Of a DNA stretch of 64,000 nucleotides, positions 30,619-40,624 are shown one piece after another (the stretch's first letter is position 1; every line of letters begins with the position of its first letter). Under the pieces are notes generated by a model. The model made no database searches, was not told where the DNA came from, and saw nothing but the letters and a program-made list of their open reading frames with translations. The position numbers were made by a program, and so were the translations under genes. This DNA comes from Microbispora oryzae (GTDB taxonomy: Bacteria; Actinomycetota; Actinomycetes; Streptosporangiales; Streptosporangiaceae). The DNA lies in assembly GCF_017896165.1 (NCBI RefSeq), contig NZ_JAFCNB010000018.1, forward strand, positions 62,001 to 126,000, read 5' to 3'.

Positions 30619-31317
30619 GTGAGCCGCCGTATCCCGCAGGCACGCGATCGTGGCATTCCCGACGCCACCGTGGCGCGGCTGCCGCTGTATCTGCGTGCCC
30701 TCAACGGGCTGGCCGAACGGGGCACGCCGACCGTGAGCTCGGAGGACCTCGCGCTCGCCGCGGGGGTGAACTCGGCGAAGCTCCGCAAGGATCTCTCGCA
30801 CCTCGGCTCGTACGGCACCCGCGGCGTAGGGTACGACGTGCAGTACCTGATTTACCAGATCTCCCGTGAGCTAGGTCTCACCCAGGATTGGGCTGTCGCC
30901 ATCGTGGGGGTCGGTAATCTCGGGCGAGCCCTCGCCAACTACGGCGGGTTCGTGTCCAGGGGGTTCCGCATCGCGGGCCTGCTCGACGCCGATCCCCGCG
31001 TGGTGGGCGACCGCATCTCCGGCCTGGTGGTGGAGCACACCGACGAGCTGGAAGCCGTGATCAAGAAGCGAGGGGTCTCGATTGTGGTGATTGCCACACC
31101 GGCGAGCGCGGCGCAGCAGGTCTGCGACCGCGTCACAGCGGCGGGCGTCACCAGTATTTTGAACTTTGCCCCGGTTGTCCTGACTGTTCCGGACGGCGTT
31201 GATGTCCGTAAAGTCGATTTATCAATCGAACTTCAGATACTTGCGTTCCACGAGCAGCGCAAGGCCAATGGAGGGCCAATCATGTCCGAGGAGTGGCCGG
31301 ACGGGGTGGTCATGTGA
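30619..31317 (+). CDS. rex: Redox-sensing transcriptional repressor Rex
   Basis: 232 residues from GTG 30619 (GGAG 10-13 nt upstream). The N-terminal winged helix includes RLPLYLRALNGLAERGTPTVSSEDLALAAGVNSAKLRKDLSHLGSYGTRGVGYDV. The Rossmann domain has AIVGVGNLGRALANYGGF, and the C-terminal swap helix LSIELQILAFHEQR completes the NADH-sensing dimer. It binds ROP sites when NAD+-loaded and releases them when NADH rises. A TTA codon (31219) and ATA (31237) give a local rare-codon cluster. First gene of the heme operon; hemA follows after 25 bp. Confidence 0.97.
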   Translation: MSRRIPQARDRGIPDATVARLPLYLRALNGLAERGTPTVSSEDLALAAGVNSAKLRKDLSHLGSYGTRGVGYDVQYLIYQISRELGLTQDWAVAIVGVGNLGRALANYGGFVSRGFRIAGLLDADPRVVGDRISGLVVEHTDELEAVIKKRGVSIVVIATPASAAQQVCDRVTAAGVTSILNFAPVVLTVPDGVDVRKVDLSIELQILAFHEQRKANGGPIMSEEWPDGVVM

Positions 31318-31342
31318 GTGAGCCATCGTTCGGAGCGCGCTC

Positions 31343-32698
31343 ATGAGCATCCTCGTCGTCGGCCTCAGTCACCGGACCACACCGGTCTCGCTGCTCGAAC
31401 GCGTGACGGTGAGCGGTGACGCGCTCGTCAAACTGCTGCACAGCCTGCACAGGGACGAGAACGTCGCGGAGTCGCTCGTCGTCTCCACCTGCAACCGCGT
31501 CGAGGTGTACGCGGACGTCGACCGCTTCCACGGCGGCCTGACCGCGGTCACCGGCCTGCTCAGCGACCACTCGGGTCTCCCCCAGGAGCAGCTCGCCAAG
31601 CACCTGTACGTGCACTACGAGGAGCGGGCCGTCCAGCACCTCTTCACGGTGGCCTGCGGTCTCGACTCGATGGTGGTGGGCGAGGGCCAGATCCTCGGGC
31701 AGATCCGCACCGCCCTGCGGCTGGCCCAGCGCGAGGGCACCGCGGGGACCGCGCTCAACGAGCTCGCCCAGCAGGCGCTGCGGGTGGGCAAGCGGGCGCA
31801 CGCCGACACGGGCATCGACCGGGCGGGAGCGTCGCTCGTCGGAGTGGGGCTCACGCTCGCCGAGCGGATGCTCGGCCCGATCGGCGGCAGGCGGGCCCTG
31901 GTCGTGGGCGCGGGCTCGATGAGCTCGCTGTCCGCCGCGACCCTGTCCCGCGCGGGCGTCACCGACATCGTCATCGCCAACCGCACCCGCAGCCGCGCCG
32001 TACGGCTGGCCGAGTCGGTCGGCGGCCGGGCCGTCGCCCTGGCCGACGTCCCCGCCGAGCTGGCGGAGGCCGACCTGGTCGTCTCCTGCATCGGCTCCGG
32101 GTCGCGTTCGATCACCGTCGACATGGTCGAGACCGCCGTCCGGGGACGCACCTCCCCGCTCTTCCTGCTCGATCTCGCGCTGCCCCACGACGTCGACCCC
32201 GGCGTCCGGCTCCTGCCGGGCGTCACGCTGGTCGACCTGGAGTCCATGCAGCAGGCGGGCCTGGGGGCCGACGTCGAGGACGGCGGCAGGGCCGACGCGA
32301 TCGAGCAGGTCAAGACCATCGTGGCGGAGGAGGTCTCGGCACACCTGGAGACCGAGCGGGCCGCCGTGGTGACGCCGACCGTGATCGCGCTGCGCAGCAA
32401 GGCCGCCGACGTGGTCGAGGCGGAGATGGGCCGGCTGCTGTCCCGGCTCCCCGAGCTCGACGGCCGGGCGCGTGACGAGGTCACCCAGACCGTCCGGCGC
32501 GTCGTCGACAAGCTGCTGCACGAGCCGACCGTACGGGTGAAGCGGCTGGCCGCCGCCCCGGGAGGCGACCAGTACGCCGAGGCGCTCCGCGAGCTGTTCG
32601 GCCTCGATCCCAAGGCGCCCGACGCGGTCTCCCTGATCGACGGCCCCGACGACGGGACCGGCAAGGGGACGGCCGGCCGGAAGGGGGTGGAGCGGTGA
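31343..32698 (+). CDS. hemA: Glutamyl-tRNA reductase
   Basis: 451 residues. Opens MSILVVGLSHRTTPVSLLERV; the catalytic Cys lies in VVSTCNRVEVYADVD. The NADPH-binding domain has RRALVVGAGSMSSLSAATL, and HDVDPGVRLLPGVTLVDLE links to the C-terminal dimerisation helices. It turns glutamyl-tRNA into glutamate semialdehyde, the committed step of the C5 tetrapyrrole route; hemL supplies the next. It overlaps hemC by 4 bp and is coupled. Confidence 0.97.
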   Translation: MSILVVGLSHRTTPVSLLERVTVSGDALVKLLHSLHRDENVAESLVVSTCNRVEVYADVDRFHGGLTAVTGLLSDHSGLPQEQLAKHLYVHYEERAVQHLFTVACGLDSMVVGEGQILGQIRTALRLAQREGTAGTALNELAQQALRVGKRAHADTGIDRAGASLVGVGLTLAERMLGPIGGRRALVVGAGSMSSLSAATLSRAGVTDIVIANRTRSRAVRLAESVGGRAVALADVPAELAEADLVVSCIGSGSRSITVDMVETAVRGRTSPLFLLDLALPHDVDPGVRLLPGVTLVDLESMQQAGLGADVEDGGRADAIEQVKTIVAEEVSAHLETERAAVVTPTVIALRSKAADVVEAEMGRLLSRLPELDGRARDEVTQTVRRVVDKLLHEPTVRVKRLAAAPGGDQYAEALRELFGLDPKAPDAVSLIDGPDDGTGKGTAGRKGVER

Positions 32699-33606
32699 AC
32701 GACCCCCTGCTGCTCGGCACCCGTAAGAGCCTGATGGCGACCACCCAGTCGCAGGCGGTGGCCGACCGGCTCACCGCCCTGACCGGGCACCGGGTCCGCC
32801 TGGCCGGCGTGACCACGCTCGGCGACGTCTCCCGCGCCCACCTCACGCAGCTCGGCGGCACCGGAGTATTCGTCAACGAGCTGCGCTCCCGGCTGATCGG
32901 GGGCGAGATCGACTTCGCCGTCCACTCGCTCAAGGACCTGCCGACCCGGCAGGACGAGCAGGTGGTGATCGCGGCCATCCCGCCGCGCGACGATCCCCGC
33001 GACGCGCTCGTCGGCACCGCCAAGTTCAGCGACCTCGCGCCCGGCGCCCGGGTCGGCACCGGCTCCCCCCGCCGGGTCGCCCAGCTCCGGATGCTGCGGC
33101 CTGATCTCGAATACGTCGCGATCAGGGGAAACGCGGACACCCGGATCGGCAAGGTAACCTCAGGCGAGCTTGACGCGGTGGTCCTGGCCGCCGCCGGGCT
33201 CGGTCGGATCGGCAGAGAGGCGGAGATCTCGCAGGTGTTCGAGATCGACGAGATGCTGCCCGCTCCCGGGCAGGGCGCGCTCGCCGTCGAGTGCCGGGCC
33301 GACCGTCACGACCTCATCGAGCTGCTCGGTGTGCTCGACGACCCGGAAACGCGGGCCGCCGTCACCGCCGAACGCTCGGTGCTCGCCGCCCTAGAGGCCG
33401 GTTGCGCGGCCCCGGTAGGTGCTTTCGCCTCCGGTGACGGGCACATTCTCAGTCTGACCGCTGCCGTCGTCGCCGTCGACGGACTCCGGTCGGTGCGCAC
33501 GTCCACCTCCGGACCCACTCCGGCGGCCATGGACCTCGGCCGTGAGCTGGCCGCCGCCATGATCGCCGAAGGGGCCGGCACATTGATGGGGGAGCAGGCC
33601 CATTGA
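32695..33606 (+). CDS. hemC: Porphobilinogen deaminase (hydroxymethylbilane synthase)
   Basis: 303 residues from GTG 32695. LLLGTRKSLMATTQSQAVADRL, then FVNELRSRLIGGEIDFAVHSLKDLPT (the Ser-Leu-Lys-Asp-Leu-Pro block), GTGSPRRVAQL, EMLPAPGQGALAVECR, and the cofactor-attachment Cys in AALEAGCAAPVGAFA. It assembles four porphobilinogens into hydroxymethylbilane. It ends by overlapping the next gene by 4 bases. Confidence 0.97.
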   Translation: MNDPLLLGTRKSLMATTQSQAVADRLTALTGHRVRLAGVTTLGDVSRAHLTQLGGTGVFVNELRSRLIGGEIDFAVHSLKDLPTRQDEQVVIAAIPPRDDPRDALVGTAKFSDLAPGARVGTGSPRRVAQLRMLRPDLEYVAIRGNADTRIGKVTSGELDAVVLAAAGLGRIGREAEISQVFEIDEMLPAPGQGALAVECRADRHDLIELLGVLDDPETRAAVTAERSVLAALEAGCAAPVGAFASGDGHILSLTAAVVAVDGLRSVRTSTSGPTPAAMDLGRELAAAMIAEGAGTLMGEQAH

Positions 33607-35192
33607 GCTCCGCGAATCACAACCCACAGGCCCCGTCCGGGTTCGTCGCCTTCGTCGGCGCGGGGCCCGGCGACGAGAACCTGCTCACGTTGCGCGGTGC
33701 CGACCTGCTGAGCAGGGCAGACGTCGTCGTCCTCGACCGCGTGGCGCACGATCCGCTGCTGCGCCACTGCCGTGAGGGCGTCGAGGTCGTCGACATCGGT
33801 CCCGACGCGGCGGAGAACTCGGTCTCGCTGCGCACCATCCAGGAGGCCAAGTCGGGGCGCACCGTGGTGCGGCTGTGCCCGGGCGACCCGTCCTTCTTCT
33901 CCTCGGTCACCGACGAGGTCGCGGCCTGCGGCAAGGCCGACGTCGACTTCGAGATCGTCCCCGGCGTGCCGCCCGCGACGGCCGTGCTGACCTACGCGGG
34001 CATTCCGCCGGCGGTGTCGGTGCCCGAGTTCAGGATCGTGGACGCCGCACAGGTCGACGACTGGTCGAAGCACGCCTCCTGCGACGGCACGCTGGTGATC
34101 TACAACGGCGTCGCCGAAGCCGTGCCGATCAGCAAGGCGCTGGTCACCGGCGGGAAGCCGGACACCACGCCCGTGGCCGTGACCAGCGACGGCACCACCA
34201 CCGAGCAGTACACCGTCGTGTCGACGCTCGGGCGTCTCGGCCCCGACCTGAAGCACGCGGGCATGGCCGAGCCGGCGCTGATCGTGGTCGGCGAGGCCGT
34301 GGGCATGCGCGACCGGCTGTCGTGGTTCGAGACCAAGTCGCTGTTCGGCTGGCGGGTGCTCGTGCCGCGCACCAAGGAGCAGTCCAAGAACCTGTCGGAG
34401 CAGCTACGCTCGTACGGCGCGGTGCCCGAGGAGGTGCCCACGATCTCGGTCGAGCCGCCGCGCACGCCGCAGCAGATGGACCGGGCGATCAAGGGCCTGG
34501 TCACCGGCCGGTACGAGTGGGTCGCCTTCACCAGCGCCAACGCGGTCAAGGCCGTACGGGAGAAGTTCGAGGAGTACGGCCTGGACGCCAGGGCCTTCGC
34601 CGGGCTCAAGGTCGCCGCCGTCGGCGAGGCCACAGCCCGCGCGCTGGTGGAGTTCGGCGTGAAGCCCGATCTCATGCCGACGGGCGAGCAGTCGTCCGAA
34701 GGGCTGCTGGCCGAGTGGCCGCCGTACGACTCGATGCTGGACCCGATCAACCGGGTGCTCCTGCCGAGGGCCGACATCGCGACCGAGACGCTCGTCGCGG
34801 GTCTCACCGAGCTGGGCTGGGAGTGCGACGACGTGACCGCGTACCGGACGGTGCGGGCGGCGCCCCCGCCCGCCCCGATCCGCGAGGCGATCAAGGGCGG
34901 CGGCTTCGACGCCGTGCTCTTCACCTCGTCGTCCACGGTCCGCAACCTCGTCGGCATCGCCGGCAAGCCCCACAACGTGACCGTGATCGCCGTCATCGGC
35001 CCGCAGACGGCCAAGACCGCCGAGGAGTTCGGCCTGCGGGTCGACGTGATGGCGGACAAGCCGTCCGCCACCGCCCTGGCCGCGGCCCTGGCCGACTACG
35101 GGGCCAAGATGCGGCACGCCGCCATCTCGGCGGGGGAGGTGCCGCGCCGGCCGTCCCAGATGCGGCGTGGCGCCCGCCGCCGGGTGAAGTGA
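33603..35192 (+). CDS. hemD: Fused uroporphyrin-III C-methyltransferase / uroporphyrinogen-III synthase (CobA-HemD)
   Basis: 529 residues in two halves. Residues ~13-250 are SAM-dependent methyltransferase (FVAFVGAGPGDENLLTLRGADLL, VRLCPGDPSFFSSVTDEVAAC, VPGVPPATAVLTYAGIPPAV, IYNGV). Residues ~260-510 are HemD (WRVLVPRTKEQSKNLSEQLRSYGA, FTSANAVKAVREKFEEY, VAAVGEATARALVEFG, and VLFTSSSTVRNLVGIAG). It cyclises and then could methylate uroporphyrinogen III toward siroheme/B12. The start is TTG 33603, overlapping the hemC TGA, with GGGGGAG 9 nt upstream. Confidence 0.95.
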   Translation: MSSANHNPQAPSGFVAFVGAGPGDENLLTLRGADLLSRADVVVLDRVAHDPLLRHCREGVEVVDIGPDAAENSVSLRTIQEAKSGRTVVRLCPGDPSFFSSVTDEVAACGKADVDFEIVPGVPPATAVLTYAGIPPAVSVPEFRIVDAAQVDDWSKHASCDGTLVIYNGVAEAVPISKALVTGGKPDTTPVAVTSDGTTTEQYTVVSTLGRLGPDLKHAGMAEPALIVVGEAVGMRDRLSWFETKSLFGWRVLVPRTKEQSKNLSEQLRSYGAVPEEVPTISVEPPRTPQQMDRAIKGLVTGRYEWVAFTSANAVKAVREKFEEYGLDARAFAGLKVAAVGEATARALVEFGVKPDLMPTGEQSSEGLLAEWPPYDSMLDPINRVLLPRADIATETLVAGLTELGWECDDVTAYRTVRAAPPPAPIREAIKGGGFDAVLFTSSSTVRNLVGIAGKPHNVTVIAVIGPQTAKTAEEFGLRVDVMADKPSATALAAALADYGAKMRHAAISAGEVPRRPSQMRRGARRRVK

Positions 35193-35215
35193 CCCGTACG
35201 AGCGGAGAAACCACA

Positions 35216-36238
35216 GTGACCGCGTCTCCTCGTGACATCAGGCCCGTAACCGAGACCGCCCCGTTCCCGGCGGCGCGGCCCCGGCGGCTGCGCCGTACGG
35301 CGGGGCTGCGCCGCCTGGTGGCGGGCACCCGCCTCCACCCGGCCGAGCTGATCCTCCCGATGTTCGTGAAGGAGGGCATCGCCGGGCCGCAGCCCGTCGG
35401 GTCGATGCCCGGCGTGGTGCAGCACACCCGCGAATCCCTCCGCAAGGCGGCGCACGAGGCGGCCGAGGCGGGTGTCGGCGGGATCATCCTCTTCGGCGTG
35501 CCCGAGCAGAAGGACGCCCGCGGCTCGGCGGCCGACGACCCCGAGGGGATCGTCCAGGTGGCCCTGCGGGATCTCGTCTCCGACATCGGCGACTCGCTGG
35601 TCGTGATGACGGACACCTGCCTGGACGAGTACACCGATCACGGGCACTGCGGCCTGCTCACCGAGAGCGGCGAGGTCGACAACGACGCGACCCTCGAACG
35701 CTACGCCTCGGCCGCGGTGGCCCAGGCGGAGGCCGGATCGCAAGTCATCGCGCCGAGCGGCATGATGGACGGCCAGGTCGGCGCGATCAGGGAGGCGCTC
35801 GACGCGAACGGCTTCGCCGAGATCCCGATCCTCGCCTACTCCGCGAAGTACGCCTCGGCGTTCTACGGGCCGTTCCGGGACGCCGCCGAATGCGCCCCGC
35901 AGTTCGGCGACCGCAGCGCCTACCAGCAGGACCCGGCCGGTCCGGTCGGCGAGGCCCTGCGCGAGGTGCGGCTCGACCTCGCCGAGGGCGCCGACGCTGT
36001 GATGGTCAAGCCGGCCCTGGCGTATCTGGACATCCTGCGCCAGGTACGCGACCTGGTCGAGGTGCCGGTGGCGGCGTACCAGGTCAGCGGCGAGTACGCG
36101 ATGATCGAGGCGGCGGCCGCCAACGGATGGATCGACCGGGATCGGGCCATCATGGAGTCGCTGATCGCGATCCGCCGGGCCGGGGCCGACCTGATCCTCA
36201 CCTACTGGGCCACCGAGGTCGCACGGCGCCTTTCCTGA
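35216..36238 (+). CDS. hemB: Delta-aminolevulinic acid dehydratase (porphobilinogen synthase)
   Basis: 340 residues from GTG 35216 (GGAGAAA upstream). LILPMFVKEG starts the fold. The zinc-type loop residues are mostly present (DTCLDEYTDHGHCGLL). Active-site Lys lie in ILAYSAKYASAFYGPFRDA and DAVMVKPALAYLDI. It joins two 5-aminolevulinates to porphobilinogen. The loop carries Cys at the usual zinc positions (DTCLDEY and GHCG). Last gene of the heme operon proper. Confidence 0.96.
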   Translation: MTASPRDIRPVTETAPFPAARPRRLRRTAGLRRLVAGTRLHPAELILPMFVKEGIAGPQPVGSMPGVVQHTRESLRKAAHEAAEAGVGGIILFGVPEQKDARGSAADDPEGIVQVALRDLVSDIGDSLVVMTDTCLDEYTDHGHCGLLTESGEVDNDATLERYASAAVAQAEAGSQVIAPSGMMDGQVGAIREALDANGFAEIPILAYSAKYASAFYGPFRDAAECAPQFGDRSAYQQDPAGPVGEALREVRLDLAEGADAVMVKPALAYLDILRQVRDLVEVPVAAYQVSGEYAMIEAAAANGWIDRDRAIMESLIAIRRAGADLILTYWATEVARRLS

Positions 36239-36444
36239 CGGCGTTCCGGCGCTCCGATCCGCCCTGCCGGGCGCGTACCTTCCGCGGCCGACTATCCTGA
36301 CAGGTCATCCAGGTCCTCACGGTTCCGTGCCGCGGCCCTGGACCCAGGAATGAGGAGCATGGCTCCGCGGCCGCCGGGCGAGGCCCGGCCGCCAAGGCCG
36401 GTCCGGTCCGGCCGCGGGCCGAGTGGCTTGTGGGGAGGAGCGCC

Positions 36445-37089
36445 ATGGTGGGGGTGCCGCTGGCTCGCCGCACGAAACGGCGTGCGCACCGGGTGCCGGG
36501 GAAGGTGTCCGCGGTGCTGGAATACGCCAGGCTGGGCTGGGCGAGCGCCATGGGCGCCCATCCGCTGGCCGAAGGGGGCAGGGCCTGTTCCTGCGACCGG
36601 GTGGGCTGTCCCGACCCGGGGACGCATCCGCTGTCGCCCGCCTGGCAGATGCAGGCGACGACGGACTCGGCCCAGCTGACCCGCTGGTGGCAGCAGGAAC
36701 CCGAGGCGAATGTGATTCTGCCCACCGGCAGGGTTTTCGACGTGTTCGACGTACCCGCCACCGCGGGGATCCCGGCGCTCGCCGCCATGGACTCCGCCGG
36801 TTTCGAAACGGGCCCGGTCGCCGAGAACGGCGACCGGGCCCTCTTCTTTGTCGCCACCCGCGGCGCCCCCGAGGACGAGGACGAGTGGTGGTCCTGCCAC
36901 CTCGACGCCGGTCCGGAGACGATCGCGGAGACGCCGGGCCTGCGGTGGCACTGCCGGGACAGCTACGTGCTCGCCCCGCCCTCCACGCTGCGCGAGGGCG
37001 TGGTCGCCTCGTGGATCAGGCCGCCGGACGGCCGTCCGCTGCCCGATCCGCTGCGCGTGCTCGACCTCCTGGCCGACTACTGCGAATAG
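36445..37089 (+). CDS. Bifunctional DNA primase/polymerase-type (prim-pol N-terminal) protein
   Basis: 214 residues from ATG 36445, chosen because GGAGG is 6 nt upstream. The core reads like the AEP/prim-pol domain: [39 protein letters not shown], a Cys/His zinc-knuckle-like stretch (CSC...GC..PGTHP), then [25 protein letters not shown]. In usual prim-pols the equivalent of DVFDV is D-x-D; here the second acid is Asp3 of VFDVFDVP, and the catalytic set is not obviously complete. Whether it is an active primase is unclear. It lies between hemB and hemL. Confidence 0.7.
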   Translation: MVGVPLARRTKRRAHRVPGKVSAVLEYARLGWASAMGAHPLAEGGRACSCDRVGCPDPGTHPLSPAWQMQATTDSAQLTRWWQQEPEANVILPTGRVFDVFDVPATAGIPALAAMDSAGFETGPVAENGDRALFFVATRGAPEDEDEWWSCHLDAGPETIAETPGLRWHCRDSYVLAPPSTLREGVVASWIRPPDGRPLPDPLRVLDLLADYCE

Positions 37090-37123
37090 GAGGCCGCCGC
37101 CGGCGGCCCCTAATGTTGGGGAC

Positions 37124-38413
37124 GTGACTCGAACGCAGACCTCCGAGGACCTGTTCGCCCGCGCCCGGCAGATCGTGCCGGGCGGCGTCAACTCTCCGGT
37201 ACGCGCCTTCGGCGCCGTGGGCGGCACCCCCAGGTTCATGGCCGCGGGAGAGGGCCCGTACATCACGGACGTGGACGGCAACCGCTACGTCGACCTCGTC
37301 TGCTCGTGGGGCCCGATGATCCTCGGCCACCGGCACCCCGCCGTCGTGTCCGCGGTCGAGGAGGCGCTGGCCCGGGGCCTGTCGTTCGGCACCGCGACCG
37401 AGGGGGAGGTCCGGCTCGCCGAGGAGATCGTCTCCCGGGTGGGGCCGGTCGAGAAGGTTCGCCTGGTCAGCTCCGGCACCGAGGCCACGATGTCCGCCGT
37501 GCGGCTCGCCCGGGGCTTCACCGGCCGTTCGAAGGTCGTGAAGTTCGCCGGCTGCTACCACGGCCACGTCGACGCCCTCCTCGCCTCGGCCGGCTCCGGC
37601 GTCGTCACCTTCGGCCTGCCCGACACCCCGGGCGTCACCGGGGCCTCCGCCGCCGACACGATCGTGCTGCCGTACAACGCGATGGAGGCGGTCGAGGAGG
37701 CGTTCCGGCAGTTCGAGATCGCCTGCGTCATCACCGAGGCCTGCCCGGCCAACATGGGGGTCGTGCCGCCCGCCGAGGGCTTCAACCGGCGCCTGCGCGA
37801 GCTGTGCGCCGAGCACGGCGCGCTCCTGATCGTGGACGAGGTGCTGACCGGCTTCCGGGTCTCCGCCGCCGGCTGGTACGGCCTGGAGCCCGTCGAGGCC
37901 GACCTCATGACCTTCGGCAAGGTCATGGGTGGCGGCCTGCCCGCCGCGGCGTTCGGCGGCCGGGCCGACGTCATGGCCCTGCTCGCCCCCGAGGGGCCCG
38001 TCTACCAGGCCGGGACGCTGTCGGGTAACCCGCTCGCCTGCGCGGCCGGGCTGGCCACGCTGAGGGCCTGCGACGACGACGTCTACGACCGGCTCGACGC
38101 GTCGGCCTTGGTGATCGGCCGGGCCGCCTCCGACGCGCTGGCCGCCGCCGGGGTGCCGCACCGGCTCCAGCGGGCCGGCAACCTGTTCTCGATCTTCTTC
38201 ACGGACCGGCCGGTCACCGACTTCGACACGGCGAGGACGCAGAACGCCGAGGCCTACCGGGCGTTCTTCCACAGCATGCTCGACCAGGGCGTCTACCTGC
38301 CGCCCTCGGCGTACGAGGCGTGGTTCGTCTCCGCGGCCCACGACGACGAGGCGCTCACCCGCGTCGCGGAGGCCCTCCCCGCCGCCGCCAAGGCCGCGGC
38401 CCAGGCCCTCTGA
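37124..38413 (+). CDS. hemL: Glutamate-1-semialdehyde 2,1-aminomutase
   Basis: 429 residues from GTG 37124. Class III aminotransferase fold: [82 protein letters not shown], and PLP Lys in [38 protein letters not shown] is typical of HemL. It converts glutamate semialdehyde to 5-aminolevulinate, joining the hemA product to hemB. Confidence 0.97.
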   Translation: MTRTQTSEDLFARARQIVPGGVNSPVRAFGAVGGTPRFMAAGEGPYITDVDGNRYVDLVCSWGPMILGHRHPAVVSAVEEALARGLSFGTATEGEVRLAEEIVSRVGPVEKVRLVSSGTEATMSAVRLARGFTGRSKVVKFAGCYHGHVDALLASAGSGVVTFGLPDTPGVTGASAADTIVLPYNAMEAVEEAFRQFEIACVITEACPANMGVVPPAEGFNRRLRELCAEHGALLIVDEVLTGFRVSAAGWYGLEPVEADLMTFGKVMGGGLPAAAFGGRADVMALLAPEGPVYQAGTLSGNPLACAAGLATLRACDDDVYDRLDASALVIGRAASDALAAAGVPHRLQRAGNLFSIFFTDRPVTDFDTARTQNAEAYRAFFHSMLDQGVYLPPSAYEAWFVSAAHDDEALTRVAEALPAAAKAAAQAL

Positions 38414-38552
38414 GGCGCGGGGCGGGCCAGTACTCGAGGGCGCTGCTCACGTCACTTACCGTAGCATCGTCCCCGTCACGCTTCGTGGTCATTCCAATCA
38501 TCTCCGTATGTCGCGTCCGTTGTCTCCCGCTTGGTCCGGCGCGGGGAACCGG

Positions 38553-39488
38553 TCAGCGGGCGCGACCGCTCGGGACGTCGATCGCCGGCGGCGTCAGGTC
38601 GTCCAGGCGTGGGGTGGGGCGGGAGCCGGAGGTCGCACGGCGGGGGCGGGTGTTCGCGTACAGCAGTCCGGCGACGATGAGGGCGCCCGCCACGAGGGTC
38701 GTCGCGGAGATCGTCTCTCCGGTGGCCAGGGCGGCGGACCCCAGCCCGAAGACCGGCACGAGCAGCGAGTACGGCGCGACGACCGAGGCGTCGTAGCGGC
38801 TCAGCAGGAACCCCCAGACGCCGAACCCGCCGAGCGTGGACAGGTAGGCCGCGAACAGGACCGCACCCGTGCCCTCGAACGTGAAGACGGTCAGCGACGA
38901 CGGCCCTTCGAGGGCGAGGGCGAGCAGCAGCAGGGGGACCGACGACACCGCGCTCACCCACACCATGAATCGGAGCGGGTCGGGTGGCGCGGCCTTCCGG
39001 GTGGACACGTTGCCGAGCCCCCATCCGGCGGCCGCGCCCACGCACAGCGCGAACGCCGTGAAGGGGATCGCTCCGGATCTCGCCACCACTCCGGCGGCGA
39101 TCAGGCCGAGGCCGCAGAACGCGACCGCCATTCCGGCCAGGCGCCGCCGGCTGGTGCGCTCGCCGAGCAGCGCCGCCGCGAAGATCGCGGTGAAGACCGC
39201 CTGCACCTGGAGCACGAGCGAGGTCAGCCCGGCCGGCATGCCCGCCCGCATGCCGATCAGGAGCAGGCCGTACTGGGTGACCCCCAGGCTGGCCCCGGCG
39301 GCGAACACCCAGCGCCACGGGACGCGGGGCCCTCCGACGAACAGCACGGCGGGGACGGCGGCCAGCAGGAATCGGAGTGCGGCGAACATCAGGGGCGGAT
39401 AGTGCCGCAGGCCCGCCTGCATGACCACGAAGTTGACGCCCCACACGGCCGCCAGCGCGACGGCCAGGGCGAGATGACGAGGACGCAC
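38553..39488 (-). CDS. EamA/DMT family transporter
   Basis: 311 residues from GTG 39488 (AAGGAG 7 nt upstream). Ten hydrophobic segments in two EamA halves, beginning LALAVALAAVWGVNFVVMQAGL and ending TTLVAGALIVAGLLYANT. LVLQVQAVFTAIFAAALLGERTSRRR and SLLVPVFGLGSAALATGETIS are the conserved half-ends. It probably exports a small metabolite such as an amino acid. Divergent from the LysR gene, which is the likely regulator. Confidence 0.9.
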   Translation of the reverse strand: MRPRHLALAVALAAVWGVNFVVMQAGLRHYPPLMFAALRFLLAAVPAVLFVGGPRVPWRWVFAAGASLGVTQYGLLLIGMRAGMPAGLTSLVLQVQAVFTAIFAAALLGERTSRRRLAGMAVAFCGLGLIAAGVVARSGAIPFTAFALCVGAAAGWGLGNVSTRKAAPPDPLRFMVWVSAVSSVPLLLLALALEGPSSLTVFTFEGTGAVLFAAYLSTLGGFGVWGFLLSRYDASVVAPYSLLVPVFGLGSAALATGETISATTLVAGALIVAGLLYANTRPRRATSGSRPTPRLDDLTPPAIDVPSGRAR

Positions 39489-39687
39489 GCGTCCACTCCT
39501 TCGCTTGGGGGATCGGTGTGACCGTCACCCGGGATCTCCGGGGGACCCGCGGGCAAGGAACGGCGAGCCCCGCGACGCACCGGTCTGCTGAAGAATCCTT
39601 TGTCGATCGGTATGACAACAGATTCGCACTGCTTAACTATTGAGGACAAGCGAGATTTTCTTAGGTCTATTGTTTAGACTCGCTTAG

Positions 39688-40596
39688 ATGTTGGATCTGA
39701 ACCGGCTGAAGGCCCTGCACGCGGTGGCCGTCCACGGGTCGGTGGGCGCGGCGGCCGAGGCTCTGATGGTGACGCCGTCCGCCGTCTCCCAGCAGCTCGC
39801 GAAGCTGGAACGGGAGACCGGGACGGTCCTGGTGGAGCGCAACGGGCGCGGCGTACGCCTGACGGACGCGGCGGGTCTGCTCGCGGAGCACGCCGGGCGC
39901 ATCATCGCGCTCGTGCAGACCGCCGAGGCCGACTTCGAGGCCCTGCGGGGGGCGGTGGTGGGCCGGCTCACCGTGGCGGCGTTCCCGACCGCCGCGCGGG
40001 GCGTTCTCCCGCAGGCGCTGTCCGTCCTGAAGCGGCAGCACCCCGACCTGGACCTGCTGCTCTACGAACGAGAGCCGGAGCGGCAGATCCGCGAGGTGGC
40101 CCGGGGGGAGATCGACCTCGGTGTGGTCCAGGACTGGCTCAACCGCCCCATGGCGATGCCCGACGGACTGGAGCGCGTCACCCTGCTCGACGACGTCGCC
40201 GACGTCGTGGTGGCGGCGGGGAACCCCCTGGCGGGGCGGCGGGGAGTGCGCCTGGCCGACCTCGCCGACGACCCCTGGATCAGCTCGACGCCGGGCACCG
40301 TCTGCCACGACTTCCTGGTGTTCCTCTTCCGCTCGCAGGAGCGGGAGCCGCGGATCGTGTGCATGGCCGACGAGTACCCGACCCAGCTCGCCCTGGTGGC
40401 CGCCGGACACGGCTACGCGCTGATCCCCCGGCTCGGCAGGGGGCCGCTGCCCCCGGGCGTCGAGGCGCTGACCCTGGATTCGCCGCCGGTCCGCCGGATC
40501 TACGCCATCTGGCGAGCCGACGCCGCCCGGCGCCCGGCGATCCGCGCCGCGGTCGACGCGCTGCGCTCCGTCGGCTCCGGCCTCCACCTGCTGTGA
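39688..40596 (+). CDS. LysR-family transcriptional regulator
   Basis: 302 residues. The N-terminal HTH is clear: MLDLNRLKALHAVAVHGSVGAAAEALMVTPSAVSQQLAKLERETG. The substrate-binding domain (about 90-290) has RLTVAAFPTAARGVLPQAL and YEREPERQIREVARGEIDLGVVQDWL. It probably controls the divergent EamA transporter through the AT-rich intergenic stretch (39489-39687). No ribosome site precedes ATG 39688; TAGACT ends 7 nt before it, so it may be leaderless. Confidence 0.92.
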   Translation: MLDLNRLKALHAVAVHGSVGAAAEALMVTPSAVSQQLAKLERETGTVLVERNGRGVRLTDAAGLLAEHAGRIIALVQTAEADFEALRGAVVGRLTVAAFPTAARGVLPQALSVLKRQHPDLDLLLYEREPERQIREVARGEIDLGVVQDWLNRPMAMPDGLERVTLLDDVADVVVAAGNPLAGRRGVRLADLADDPWISSTPGTVCHDFLVFLFRSQEREPRIVCMADEYPTQLALVAAGHGYALIPRLGRGPLPPGVEALTLDSPPVRRIYAIWRADAARRPAIRAAVDALRSVGSGLHLL

Positions 40597-40624
40597 CCGG
40601 CGGGCCGGGTAGGCTGTCGAGGTC

